Part shown: in pieces, positions 17,030-24,605 of the stretch
Layout: each line of letters opens with the position of its first letter
Numbering within the stretch: position 1 is the stretch's first letter
Assembly: GCF_003464595.1 (NCBI RefSeq)
Contig: NZ_QRZF01000035.1
Coordinates: 1-29,240 of the forward strand
Source of the DNA: Bacteroides intestinalis
Lineage (GTDB): Bacteria; Bacteroidota; Bacteroidia; Bacteroidales; Bacteroidaceae
Length of the DNA stretch: 29,240 bases
Direction: 5' to 3'
Translations under genes and position numbers: made by a program
Notes under the pieces: model-generated
What the model saw: only the letters and a program-made list of their open reading frames with translations
Database searches by the model: none
Told to the model about the DNA's origin: nothing

Positions 17030-17069
17030 CATCGCTTTAAGAGAAAAGCACTTCTTGAAAGAGGAGTTT

Positions 17070-17154
17070 GGAGAGGTGGCAGAGTGGTCGATTGCGGCGG
17101 TCTTGAAAACCGTTGTACTGCGAGGTACCCGGGGTTCGAATCCCTGTCTCTCCG
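17070..17154 (+). tRNA. tRNA-Ser (anticodon TGA), copy 2, integration target
   Basis: 85 nt, identical to 4989-5073. Its last 12 bases plus the following C form the left copy of the 13-bp direct repeat that bounds the mobile element. The gene remains intact because the element preserves the 3' end. Confidence 0.97.
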
Positions 17155-17155
17155 C
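17143..17155 (+). repeat. attL core (13-bp direct repeat)
   Basis: CCTGTCTCTCCGC at the 3' end of tRNA-Ser(UGA). It is repeated exactly at 29023-29035. The same 13-mer also occurs in the unoccupied tRNA copy at 5062-5074. Confidence 0.85.
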
Positions 17156-17188
17156 AATAAGCATTGAATTTCAATGATTTATAGGAAT

Positions 17189-17236
17189 AACACCCGATTT
17201 TACACCCAAGAATGTAAAATCGGGTGTTTTTTGTTT
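17189..17236 (+). terminator. Strong terminator inside the left end of the element
   Basis: AACACCCGATTTTAC (17189-17203) pairs perfectly with GTAAAATCGGGTGTT (17214-17228) and is followed by TTTTGTTTTATT. It lies 34 bp past the tRNA and replaces the host terminator displaced to 29057-29095. It also contains a TACACCCAA motif shared with the integrase promoter. Confidence 0.85.
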
Positions 17237-17315
17237 TATTTAAGATTTAATACTTCACTGGCCCATAGTTGGGTATAATTATAAATCATTTCTTGGAAAA
17301 CATATGAAATATTAG

Positions 17316-17323
17316 TATTTTTG
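17316..17323 (+). promoter_or_regulatory. -7 box of the PrimPol cargo operon
   Basis: TATTTTTG matches TAnnTTTG and lies 14 bp before the ATG of the 60-aa gene. A partial -33 element (CTTG) lies about 19 bp upstream. Confidence 0.5.
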
Positions 17324-17337
17324 AAAATAAAAACGAT

Positions 17338-17520
17338 ATGGAATATGAGGTTAAATATAAGCTGAATGGAACCGTTGGTGTTTATTATATAAACTTTTCT
17401 AATAATAATCTGCAAATGCGGGATATTAAGTATTCTATAAAAGTAGAATTGGCTAAGTATTTAAAATGTAATATAGAAATGGATAAATTGGAGATACTTT
17501 CCATAAATAAAATATCATAA
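17338..17520 (+). CDS. Small hypothetical protein upstream of the PrimPol-exonuclease
   Basis: 60 aa, ATG at 17338. No family is recognised. It has no signal peptide or membrane helix. The first half reads as alternating beta strands ('YEVKYKLNGTVGVYYINFSN') and the second as a helix plus strand rich in lysine ('SIKVELAKYLKCNIEMDKLEILSINK'). It has its own -7 box and ends 3 bp before the ATG of the PrimPol fusion, so the two are almost certainly one operon. The AT-rich composition is like that of the following gene. It could be a regulatory or accessory subunit. Confidence 0.65.
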   Translation: MEYEVKYKLNGTVGVYYINFSNNNLQMRDIKYSIKVELAKYLKCNIEMDKLEILSINKIS

Positions 17521-17523
17521 GTT

Positions 17524-19482
17524 ATGCAAAGCAACACAATCATTTGTAATAGAGACAAATTCTCGTTGTATTCTCATTTTTATAAGTCAATGGGGTTTCA
17601 AGTCACATTCATAAATGGATATTTTGGAAATAAGGGTGTTTTGCGCGTGTTTACATTTCAAAACTTCTGTAAATATTATGATAATGAGATATATAACATT
17701 AGTCTTGGATTGAAGGAGAATATACTTTGGGCGATATTTGAATGTCAAAAAGACTGTTCACCTATATTTAAAATTGATATAGTAAAAAATGGTGTAAATA
17801 GAATTTACGAGGCAATTAATTTGTCAAGTGGTATGGATGATGAAACTGATAGTGTTGCTACGGCTTTACCGTTTAGTAATTATTTCTGTTTTAGAAATTC
17901 TGCCCGTATAAAGGCTAATAAGTTTGAAGATTGGGATTGGTGGACTGATGCGGTTATTTGTGAATATAAAGATGTAGTTGCAAATAAGATAAGCTATCAA
18001 ATACTTCATTTAGATGAACTGGATTTGATAAAAACAGAAAATACAGACTTTACATTGTCACAATATGATTTTGTTCAACAATTTAAAAGACCTATTACTT
18101 ATTTTAGAAAAAGAAAGCACATAACGAATTGTTACAATAATATTGAATGGAAATCTTATTTTTGGAATTCCGCGACAGGTATTGGTGTCCTTTCTGGTGC
18201 TAATTCGTATAGGTGCATTGATATTGATGGCTGTTCTTCTACTGAATTTGTAAAACAGGTCTTATTATCTTTGGGCATTAAAGGCATATATGATTGGGTT
18301 ATTAGTACTGGAAGTAATAATGGTTTTCATGTTTGGATAAAGGTGGAAGAATTGCCTTCTAACTTACTAATGAATAGCCACGCAGAGAAGCTTTTTAAAA
18401 ATGCAGGTTTTATTGTTTTTGAGCCAAATGAAAAATATAAAAACGTTTTTAAACGAATAGAATTGAGATGGAAATGTCATGTAATAATGCCACCTTCTTT
18501 GTCTGGATATGGTTTCAATTATAATTTTATTGGTGGATTACCTCAAAATGATCCACAGACGATATCTTCTTCGGTCTTATTATCATCTTTGCAAGAATTT
18601 GGCTATAATACAGCATTAAATTATGAAGAAATAATCCATTGTAAAGTGACAAATATAGGACCTAGTGTCAGACGCTATGATTTATATCAGACAGTAATCC
18701 TTGTTTTGGATATTGAAACAACAGGACTGGCACAAGATTTGAACGTGTCTTTTGATAATATAGATAACTGGCCGTACGTAGTTCAAATAAGTTATCAAAT
18801 CTTTTCAGGTTATGATAATGATATATTGAAGGAGTCTGATTATATATTGAAACCAGATTGCTTCACAATTCCTGATGCTTCTGTTTCTATTCATGGAATT
18901 ACTAATGATAGGGCACAGGAAGAAGGATGGGATAGACGAGATTTTTATAGATATTTCGTGGAGCAGCTAAAAGCTGTTCATTATATAGTAGTTCATAATG
19001 CGGATTTTGATATAAATGTTCTTAAATGTGAGCTCTTGCGTTATACAGAGTTGTCAAAGGATGATATAAATCTACTGTTTTATGGAATATGTATTATTTG
19101 TACGATGAAGGCTACTGTAGATGTGTGTAAAATTGAAAGTAATATGGCTGATAGAAAGTACAAATACCCTTCTTTAAAGGAATTGTACAATTACTTATTT
19201 CACAAAGATTTTGATAATATGCATAATTCCTTGTATGACGTAAGAGCTACGGCAGAATGTTTTTGGGAATTATCTCAAAGAGGAATTATTAAATACTGTA
19301 AAAATTCTCCGATTCAATTAAATTTTGTTTCAGAAAATAAATATTGTTGTCAATGTGGCGGTTTGTTGGAATCGTCTTATTGTAACTTCCCTAAATGGGA
19401 TTGGGAGTTTACATTGCAATGTAAAAATTGTGGTTTGTTTTATGTGGCAGGCTATCGAACGGATGATGAATTGTATTTTTAG
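17524..19482 (+). CDS. Primase-polymerase / DEDDh 3'-5' exonuclease / zinc-ribbon fusion
   Basis: 652 aa. Residues 1-200 are not recognised. About 205-360 resembles bifunctional primase-polymerase (archaeo-eukaryotic primase fold): 'CIDIDG' with D233 and D235, 'STGSNNGFHVW' with H269, and 'RIELRWKCHVIMPPSLSGYGFNY'. About 391-585 is a DnaQ-like exonuclease with all DEDDh residues visible: D396 and E398 ('LDIETTG'), D496 in 'HNADFD', H567 and D572 ('HNSLYDVRAT'). C608, C611, C633 and C636 form a C-terminal zinc ribbon. It could prime or extend DNA and proofread or degrade ends, either to replicate the element or as defence cargo. It is AT-rich, sits at the element's edge and is oriented away from the tRNA. 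I know of no described protein with this domain set. Confidence 0.8.
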   Translation: MQSNTIICNRDKFSLYSHFYKSMGFQVTFINGYFGNKGVLRVFTFQNFCKYYDNEIYNISLGLKENILWAIFECQKDCSPIFKIDIVKNGVNRIYEAINLSSGMDDETDSVATALPFSNYFCFRNSARIKANKFEDWDWWTDAVICEYKDVVANKISYQILHLDELDLIKTENTDFTLSQYDFVQQFKRPITYFRKRKHITNCYNNIEWKSYFWNSATGIGVLSGANSYRCIDIDGCSSTEFVKQVLLSLGIKGIYDWVISTGSNNGFHVWIKVEELPSNLLMNSHAEKLFKNAGFIVFEPNEKYKNVFKRIELRWKCHVIMPPSLSGYGFNYNFIGGLPQNDPQTISSSVLLSSLQEFGYNTALNYEEIIHCKVTNIGPSVRRYDLYQTVILVLDIETTGLAQDLNVSFDNIDNWPYVVQISYQIFSGYDNDILKESDYILKPDCFTIPDASVSIHGITNDRAQEEGWDRRDFYRYFVEQLKAVHYIVVHNADFDINVLKCELLRYTELSKDDINLLFYGICIICTMKATVDVCKIESNMADRKYKYPSLKELYNYLFHKDFDNMHNSLYDVRATAECFWELSQRGIIKYCKNSPIQLNFVSENKYCCQCGGLLESSYCNFPKWDWEFTLQCKNCGLFYVAGYRTDDELYF

Positions 19483-19523
19483 AAGTGTTGTTATGTGTTA
19501 TATCTACTATGTTTACACGTAGG

Positions 19524-19568
19524 AAATAAAAGTGCAATTCATTAACAATCAGAATTGCACTTTTATTT
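19524..19568. terminator. Bidirectional terminator between PrimPol and relaxase genes
   Basis: AAATAAAAGTGCAATTC (19524-19540) pairs perfectly over 17 bp with 19552-19568 around an 11-nt loop. A and T runs at both stem ends give U-rich tails in each direction. The flanking genes converge here. Confidence 0.85.
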
Positions 19569-19582
19569 TCTGATTTAAACAA

Positions 19583-20986
19583 TTATAATTTGAATCCCCT
19601 GCTTTTTCTTGGTTCTTCTGCTGATATTCGTAAACTTGGCCGTAACTTATCAAACTGCTCTTTGAACCACTCTCCAATCGGCTGTCTGTTTATGGTCAGC
19701 ATAAGTTTACCGCTATCGGCTGGATTTTTCTCCACCTTGAAAATATCGTTTTTGATGTCAATTTTTCGTCTATGTTCCTCGGAATAAATCTTACCATTGC
19801 ATCTGATGGCTTCTTTCTTTGTCAAAAGACAATCTATCATATCTTTGGTAAACCCAATGACAGCGCATAGTCTTTCCATTCTCAACATTTCTCTAAACAT
19901 CGGAAACCACTTGAATGCCTTTTCAAGCAGAGTGTTCAGCCGTGATATTTCTCTGTCTTTAGCTTCAAGTTCTTGACTGTGTATTCCTTGAAGATTGCGT
20001 ATCTGTTTGTCATGTTGCTCTTGCATTTCCTGCATTTGGATTTTGAGGTTGTCAATACCTTTATCACGTTTGGCAACCTCTTGATGCAAATCTTCGTTGG
20101 TTCGCTCCAATTCTTTCAACTTTCCACTTCCGAAAAGAGAACCGACACCGCTTGCTATGGCAGTGGCCGCATCGGTGGCTACGCTTTTGAGTTTGTCCGT
20201 ACGTATCTCTGATTTTACTTGTCTGAGTTCCTGTTCGGCAAGATTTATCTGTTGTTCCTTGCGTCGTTTGGTTTCATCAATACGTTGCAGTTCGGCTTTC
20301 TGCTTTTCGATGATGAAATCATTTCGTTCCAAATGTTCCTTGCCTGTCTCGGATTTAGATTGTCCACGTTGCATGGAGAGTATGTCAGAAGCCAAAGTTT
20401 GCATTTCTATCATATCATTGTCATTGAGCTTTTGGCTCTTGCCTGTGTCGTGGTTCATCCAGTCGAATACGATGTGTGCGTGGTAATTCGGTTTGAACCA
20501 TTTTTCACCTACTTGGAAACTTTCCTTGTCCTCTGCATCAGGCTGTCCGTTCAGCCAATGCCCTTCATCTTTGTGCAGAAAGATTTGAAGCGGAGTGATG
20601 CCCCAACGTCTTTGGCATTCCTCGCTAAATTTCTTCACGTCTACCAATGTGGTGTCCGGTTTGATGAGCAACACACCCTCACGGATGGGCGAGCATCCTG
20701 CCACTTTTATGATTTTCCCGTTCTTCCCTTTGCGTTCACGCTCTTTCTCCTGCATGGCACGACCTGTCTTTTCCTTTACTATTTGTTTAATGTTGTCGTA
20801 GTGCGTCTGCAAATTCGAATTGCCGAATTCTGGGTTTACCCACTGCTCGTTGTCGGCAGAGAGTTCGGACACAATGTAGATTTTGGATTCACCGATATTA
20901 CGCATATATTCGGCAGTCCTTCGATTGTGAGCCTCACTTGATTTGGTGTTGCAAGGCTTGATATGTATGCTTGATTTTGTTGCCAT
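19583..20986 (-). CDS. MOBV-family relaxase (Mob/Pre)
   Basis: 467 aa. Motif I is 'SEAHNRR' with H20 (HNxR; the nucleophile in the pMV158 MobM relaxase is a histidine). The metal-binding motif is 'FLHKDEGHW' (H138, D140, E141) with 'PNYHAHIVFDW' (H169, H171). After about residue 230 comes a long Q/E/K/R coiled coil, then a C-terminal basic region ('EEPRKSRGFKL'). It nicks the element at oriT and leads the strand into a recipient through a helper's mating apparatus. The hairpin-rich region just upstream (21031-21201) is the likely oriT. Related relaxases occur on Tn4555- and Tn5520-like Bacteroides elements. Confidence 0.92.
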   Translation of the reverse strand: MATKSSIHIKPCNTKSSEAHNRRTAEYMRNIGESKIYIVSELSADNEQWVNPEFGNSNLQTHYDNIKQIVKEKTGRAMQEKERERKGKNGKIIKVAGCSPIREGVLLIKPDTTLVDVKKFSEECQRRWGITPLQIFLHKDEGHWLNGQPDAEDKESFQVGEKWFKPNYHAHIVFDWMNHDTGKSQKLNDNDMIEMQTLASDILSMQRGQSKSETGKEHLERNDFIIEKQKAELQRIDETKRRKEQQINLAEQELRQVKSEIRTDKLKSVATDAATAIASGVGSLFGSGKLKELERTNEDLHQEVAKRDKGIDNLKIQMQEMQEQHDKQIRNLQGIHSQELEAKDREISRLNTLLEKAFKWFPMFREMLRMERLCAVIGFTKDMIDCLLTKKEAIRCNGKIYSEEHRRKIDIKNDIFKVEKNPADSGKLMLTINRQPIGEWFKEQFDKLRPSLRISAEEPRKSRGFKL

Positions 20987-21030
20987 AGTTATTCTGTTTT
21001 CATTGTATAATAGATTACTTTGTTTGCTTT

Positions 21031-21201
21031 CGCAGAGGGGTTCTTAGGGGTGTAACCCATAAGCGGAGTTTCCAAAGAGAAGGTCACTCTTTGGTCTGGG
21101 TTCTCAGGGGAGAAACGCCCTGAGGGGTCATTAGGGCAAAGCCCTAATCCTCTCGGGAGAGCCCACAACTACGAAAGCGAAGCGTGTAGTTATAGTGGGC
21201 T
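21031..21201. other. Candidate oriT: series of inverted repeats upstream of the relaxase gene
   Basis: Four perfect stem-loops occur in 130 bp: CCAAAGAG-N7-CTCTTTGG (21072-21094), CTCAGGG-N8-CCCTGAG (21103-21124), ATTAGGGC-AAA-GCCCTAAT (21130-21148), and AGCCCAC plus AACTAC paired with GTAGTT plus GTGGGCT (21160-21201). The last one overlaps the primase stop codon. The segment is non-coding, richer in G and C than its surroundings, and directly upstream of the relaxase start. The nick site is not identified. Confidence 0.65.
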
Positions 21202-22156
21202 ATAACCGAAAGCCGTTTTTCTTTTTCGGTGGCCGGCTGTGCGTCTCTTTTGCAGACTGGGCTTGCCTCTTTCTTTCAGTCTGTTTCTGTAAGTATTCGT
21301 TCAAGTCCTTGCATCCGCTGTAGGTCTGCGAAGCATCACGGATGTATAAGTCCCTGCCGTATTCCACACGTATTTGTTGGAGTGCTTCCATCCCTGCACG
21401 GTCATTGTCAAAGAAACAATGGATGCGCTCGTAGCTCCCCAAAGGATAGAGAGCTTTGGAAACATTGGCTACGGAATTCAGCACCATATAATCTTGCCTG
21501 TCCAGTTCGGGATATTTCGGGCAATTCTCCAATCTCAAAGTAAGGAATGAAAGATAGTCCATAAACCCCTCGAACACATAACACGTTTCCCTCGCTGTTC
21601 CCGGCTGTTTGATATGGGAAATCTCTTTCGGGGCAATACAGCCTTTAAAATATCGGTTGCGGATTTCATACCCACCCGACACGTTGGGAAAGGCGATGGC
21701 AAAGTACTGTTTGCCGTTGTTGATAAAGTGCGCTTCACTGCATTCTCTTTTCGCCAGTACAATGTTTATTCCCCTCTCCTGCAAATAGGTGAGCAGGGCA
21801 GGAGAAGAAAGCGGTACAATTTCCAGTTGTTGAAAACTTGGCTCGGAAGATGACTGCTTGCCAAAAGAAAAAGATATGGGACGAATACGGGGTGTCTGCT
21901 CTTCGATTCTTTGCAGGAGATATGGCACATGGTCGGAACAATAAAGTTCCTGTGTCAGTGCGATGATATTCCCACCCTTGCCGAGTGCAAAATCATACCA
22001 TTGGTTACGCTCTGTATTCACCTTGAACGAGGCTTCCGTTTCTTCCCTTAGCGGTGACTTGTACCACAGGTTTATGCCCTGTTGTTTGACTGGAGAAAAG
22101 CCCAAACTGTGCAGATAATCCGCTATTTTGATTTGTCTCGCTGTCTGTATATCCAT
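21200..22156 (-). CDS. TOPRIM-domain primase (DnaG-like, degenerate zinc finger)
   Basis: 318 aa from the ATG at 22156 ('MDIQTARQIKIADYLHSLGFSP', the usual start for this family). Longer in-frame starts exist at 22192 and 22240. The N-terminal segment 'LWYKSPLREETEASFKVNTERNQWYDFALGKGGNII' aligns with the DnaG CHC2 zinc finger pattern, but the cysteines and histidine are replaced. The TOPRIM domain has 'YVFEGFMDYLSF' and 'HCFFDNDRAG' (E and DxD metal residues). The C-terminal tail is basic. It probably primes replication of the transferred or excised strand. The repeat array between this gene and the ATPase gene could be its origin. Confidence 0.85.
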   Translation of the reverse strand: MDIQTARQIKIADYLHSLGFSPVKQQGINLWYKSPLREETEASFKVNTERNQWYDFALGKGGNIIALTQELYCSDHVPYLLQRIEEQTPRIRPISFSFGKQSSSEPSFQQLEIVPLSSPALLTYLQERGINIVLAKRECSEAHFINNGKQYFAIAFPNVSGGYEIRNRYFKGCIAPKEISHIKQPGTARETCYVFEGFMDYLSFLTLRLENCPKYPELDRQDYMVLNSVANVSKALYPLGSYERIHCFFDNDRAGMEALQQIRVEYGRDLYIRDASQTYSGCKDLNEYLQKQTERKRQAQSAKETHSRPPKKKNGFRL

Positions 22157-22204
22157 AAAATGATAGGTTTGATGATAATTGAATTGGTTCATTTCTCTTT
22201 TCGC

Positions 22205-22354
22205 CCGTACCTCTTTATGAAGTACGGTCTTTATAATCACTTCACTTTATTTTCGTATATATAGAGTACGGTAATAAAGTGAAGTGGTTTTGCCACATTC
22301 CGCAACCACTTCGCTTTATCCCTAATATATAGACCCTCGGAATAAAGTGAAGTG
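22205..22354. repeat. Iteron-like array, candidate replication origin or operator region
   Basis: AATAAAGTGAAGTG occurs at 22273-22286 and 22341-22354 (+), exactly at 22238-22251 (-) and with two changes at 22307-22320 (-). This makes two head-to-head pairs with AT-rich spacers of 21 and 20 nt, each containing TATATAGA. CCGTAC (22205-22210) is inverted as GTACGG at 22222-22227 and 22266-22271. The array fills the gap between the ATPase and primase genes. Confidence 0.75.
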
Positions 22355-22369
22355 ATTGTAAGGTGTGGG

Positions 22370-23446
22370 CTAATAGTGGAAGTCGGGCATGAACGTGTAC
22401 TTCCTGCCGTTCTCCTGCACTATCATCCGTTTGTTGCGAAGCATGATGATGAGCGGTACCGCCTTTTGATGGTTCAGCTTTACACCTATTGACGTGTAGC
22501 TTTTGATTAAAGCATCTTCCAGCTCCTTGTAGCCGTATTCCTTTTTCAGTCCGAAAACTGTTTCCAGCGCGATGCGGTGCTGCTGTTCGGTGATATGCCT
22601 GTAAGGATCGAACTTTTCCTCTTCCGGTCTTCCCGGTTTCTTGGCTTCGGGCTTGTACCCCTCCATGAGTTCGGGCAGGGCGTTGTCGTTGATACGGAAT
22701 GCGAAAGGCTCGAAATCCATTGCCCGTATGTGCATGGCTGAAACATTGCTTATATCTCCATTGTTCTTGTCCTTTTCCACAAGGAGTACGGTTTCTGCCT
22801 TGTTGTTCAGTTCAGTACCGATATGTCCCCTCGCGTTCTCATCCCCCTTGTTCTGGTGGAGTATCGTGTGGATATGTATCTGCCTGTCGTCCGTCCACTG
22901 CATCAGTTTGGATATGATGCGTGTCGATTCTCCGGGACTGTTGATGTCATATACCATGTCACGGATGCCGTCTATGATTACAAGGGCTATGTCAGGCGTA
23001 TTGTAGATAGCCTGCTCTACAATTCTGATACGCTGTTCGGGCGTGTATTTCCTCAAAGCGAGAAATTCCAGATGCTCATTGTCCCTGTCATAGGGAAGCC
23101 TGGCCATCCGTAAAATACGCTTCATGACTTTCAGGCAATGATAAGGGCTCTGTTCCGTGTCCACATAAAGGATTTTCCGTTTGTCTTCCGGAAGTTCTGC
23201 CACATATCGCAATGCCGTACCGTTCTTCAATGCGGCGGCTACGATAGCCGACACATTGAACGTCTTTTTACTTTTGGCTTTGCCGATGGATGCGCTGAAA
23301 TTCCCCAATGTCCCTATGACGGAACCATGTACTTTGAGAATTTCCGGTGCTTTCTCGTAACTTTTCGACAGGCTCAAACGTGAGGCTTGCCAAAGGATTA
23401 CGGCTTCTTCTGCCGATATTTCCTTGTTGTCTTTCATATAATCCAT
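22370..23446 (-). CDS. RepA-like AAA/RecA-fold ATPase (mobilizable-element replication helicase)
   Basis: 358 aa, start supported by a strong GGAGGTG 7 bp before the ATG. It has a P-loop in the unusual form 'SIGKAKSKKTF' (residues 53-63), 'KILYVDTEQSPYHCLKVMKRIL' after strand 2, and Walker B 'DIALVIIDGIRDM' (D159). This fits the AAA_25/RepA branch of hexameric helicase-like ATPases common on Bacteroides mobilizable elements. The C-terminal region ('KPGRPEEEKFDPYRHI' then a winged-helix-like end) may bind DNA. It probably works with the neighbouring primase at the repeat array. It is co-transcribed with the DUF3853 gene (14-bp gap). Confidence 0.85.
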   Translation of the reverse strand: MDYMKDNKEISAEEAVILWQASRLSLSKSYEKAPEILKVHGSVIGTLGNFSASIGKAKSKKTFNVSAIVAAALKNGTALRYVAELPEDKRKILYVDTEQSPYHCLKVMKRILRMARLPYDRDNEHLEFLALRKYTPEQRIRIVEQAIYNTPDIALVIIDGIRDMVYDINSPGESTRIISKLMQWTDDRQIHIHTILHQNKGDENARGHIGTELNNKAETVLLVEKDKNNGDISNVSAMHIRAMDFEPFAFRINDNALPELMEGYKPEAKKPGRPEEEKFDPYRHITEQQHRIALETVFGLKKEYGYKELEDALIKSYTSIGVKLNHQKAVPLIIMLRNKRMIVQENGRKYTFMPDFHY

Positions 23447-23460
23447 AAGTACACCTCCAG

Positions 23461-23769
23461 TTATTTTCGTCCTCCGGTTTTCTTTCCGGCCAGTTCAAGG
23501 GCAAGTTCCGCATCAACGATAATCTTGCGCCCTATTTGCGTAATGGCTTTGTCAATCTTTCCGCTTTTCTTTATACGGTTGGCGGTGGGCAGACTGCACC
23601 CGAACAGTTTGGCAATGCCAAGTATTCCGTACACATACTTTCTTTCTGTGTCCGTGACGGGCTGCGGTTGCGCTTCCGTTTGGTTGGAAGCGTGCTTGCT
23701 TAGGAATATGAACTCTTCGCCTGTCATCTGCCAGACGGGTTTTAATAATAACTCTTGAAGATTTGTCAT
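23461..23769 (-). CDS. DUF3853-family helix-turn-helix protein
   Basis: 102 aa. The C-terminal half 'YVYGILGIAKLFGCSLPTANRIKKSGKIDKAITQIGRKIIVDAELALELA' is a MerR/excisionase-like winged helix-turn-helix. The N-terminal half ('LLLKPVWQMTGEEFIFLSKHAS') is characteristic of DUF3853, found on Bacteroides mobile elements ahead of the RepA-like ATPase. It may be a regulator of the replication operon or a directionality factor. It is the first gene of the leftward DUF3853-RepA unit, with a -7 box about 70 bp upstream. Confidence 0.85.
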   Translation of the reverse strand: MTNLQELLLKPVWQMTGEEFIFLSKHASNQTEAQPQPVTDTERKYVYGILGIAKLFGCSLPTANRIKKSGKIDKAITQIGRKIIVDAELALELAGKKTGGRK

Positions 23770-23838
23770 CGTCCAATCTATTTAGTCGTTTAACAATCAG
23801 CCCTGCGCACTGGCTGTTATTTCTGTTCTCGAACGATG

Positions 23839-23846
23839 CAAAATTA
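23839..23846 (-). promoter_or_regulatory. Candidate -7 box of the DUF3853-RepA-primase operon
   Basis: TAATTTTG on the minus strand, about 70 bp upstream of the DUF3853 ATG. In the leader, CAGCC-N9-GGCTG could fold into a small hairpin. No -33 TTTG is seen. Confidence 0.4.
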
Positions 23847-23925
23847 GGTATGGCTGTAAGTGGTAAGGATGTGGATGATATAAATAGGATGTTGTGCTAT
23901 CTCATTAAATATCAGACAATAAAAA

Positions 23926-23953
23926 TACCACTCAAAAATTATTTTGAGTGGTA
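23926..23953 (-). terminator. Terminator of the AT-rich cargo genes
   Basis: TACCACTCAAAA (23926-23937) pairs perfectly with TTTTGAGTGGTA (23942-23953) around a 4-nt loop. On the minus strand it is followed by TTTTTATTG, so it ends transcription from the cargo operon before the replication operon. Confidence 0.75.
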
Positions 23954-24038
23954 AAAGTGGAACTTTCGTGAAACATCAATGGATATCACTGATTAGCAGA
24001 AAGAGTTGTGTTTGTTTATGAATCTTTTTAATATGTGG

Positions 24039-24605
24039 TCAATCAGGATTATGTTTGAATCTAATATTTAAAATTTCTCTCATTTTGTTTATTTGTTCTT
24101 GCGTTGCTTTGCCTAATTCTTTTCTTGGAATTTTCAATCTGCGCATCTTGTTCTTAATGATTCTAATTAATGTTTTTTCCCATTTGGGACTAATGCCAGT
24201 ATCAGGAATTTCTATTATAATATGGTCACTCACTTGAGAAACTTTTTCGCCTTTATGCCCATACGCGATTCTTAGGCCTTTTGATTGAAAAATGGCATCA
24301 ATAATAGAATAATGATTCTTCAAAGAGAATACAATGCTAAAATTATAATCTATAGGTTTATAGAATCTTATATTTAAGATCCATCTATCGACATTAAATA
24401 ATGATGACAATGTTCCACCCCACTGAACTTCAACATCTCCCATTGATATATTGGAATGTAATTTAATGATTTCTTTTATATAATCATCTTCTTTAGAACT
24501 GATTACTATAGAAGGTATTAATCGCCCATCTGCGTAATCTCGACTTGCAAATAACCCTTCTTCATTGATATTATATATTGGTGTTGATATTTTTTTAATC
24601 ATCAT
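24039..24605 (-). CDS. Hypothetical AT-rich cargo protein
   Basis: 188 aa, soluble, no signal peptide. No family recognised. The N-terminal two thirds look beta-rich and the C-terminal 60 residues are strongly basic and helical ('KWEKTLIRIIKNKMRRLKIPRKELGKATQEQINKMREILNIR'), which could bind nucleic acid or a membrane surface. It overlaps the upstream membrane-protein gene by 11 bp, so the two are translationally coupled. Composition is markedly more AT-rich than the element backbone, suggesting separate acquisition. Confidence 0.65.
   Translation of the reverse strand: MMIKKISTPIYNINEEGLFASRDYADGRLIPSIVISSKEDDYIKEIIKLHSNISMGDVEVQWGGTLSSLFNVDRWILNIRFYKPIDYNFSIVFSLKNHYSIIDAIFQSKGLRIAYGHKGEKVSQVSDHIIIEIPDTGISPKWEKTLIRIIKNKMRRLKIPRKELGKATQEQINKMREILNIRFKHNPD

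Larger units (their letters stand above)
16491..17069. other. 579-bp intergenic region between pflB and tRNA-Ser
   Basis: I see no gene here. It holds the pflB promoter and dyad, an AT-rich stretch (16598-16800) without clear signals, the 22-nt tandem repeat (16808-16873), a small hairpin AGCAT-N5-ATGCT just after it, and the tRNA promoter (16999-17029). Confidence 0.6.

Noticed and set aside
22205..22354. Inverted repeats as insertion-sequence ends
   Set aside because: The units occur four times within 120 bp with no transposase between them and no target duplication.
23763..23954. 63-codon plus-strand open frame in the DUF3853 upstream region
   Set aside because: Overlaps the operon promoter and terminator hairpin, unrelated to any family, no promoter on its own strand.
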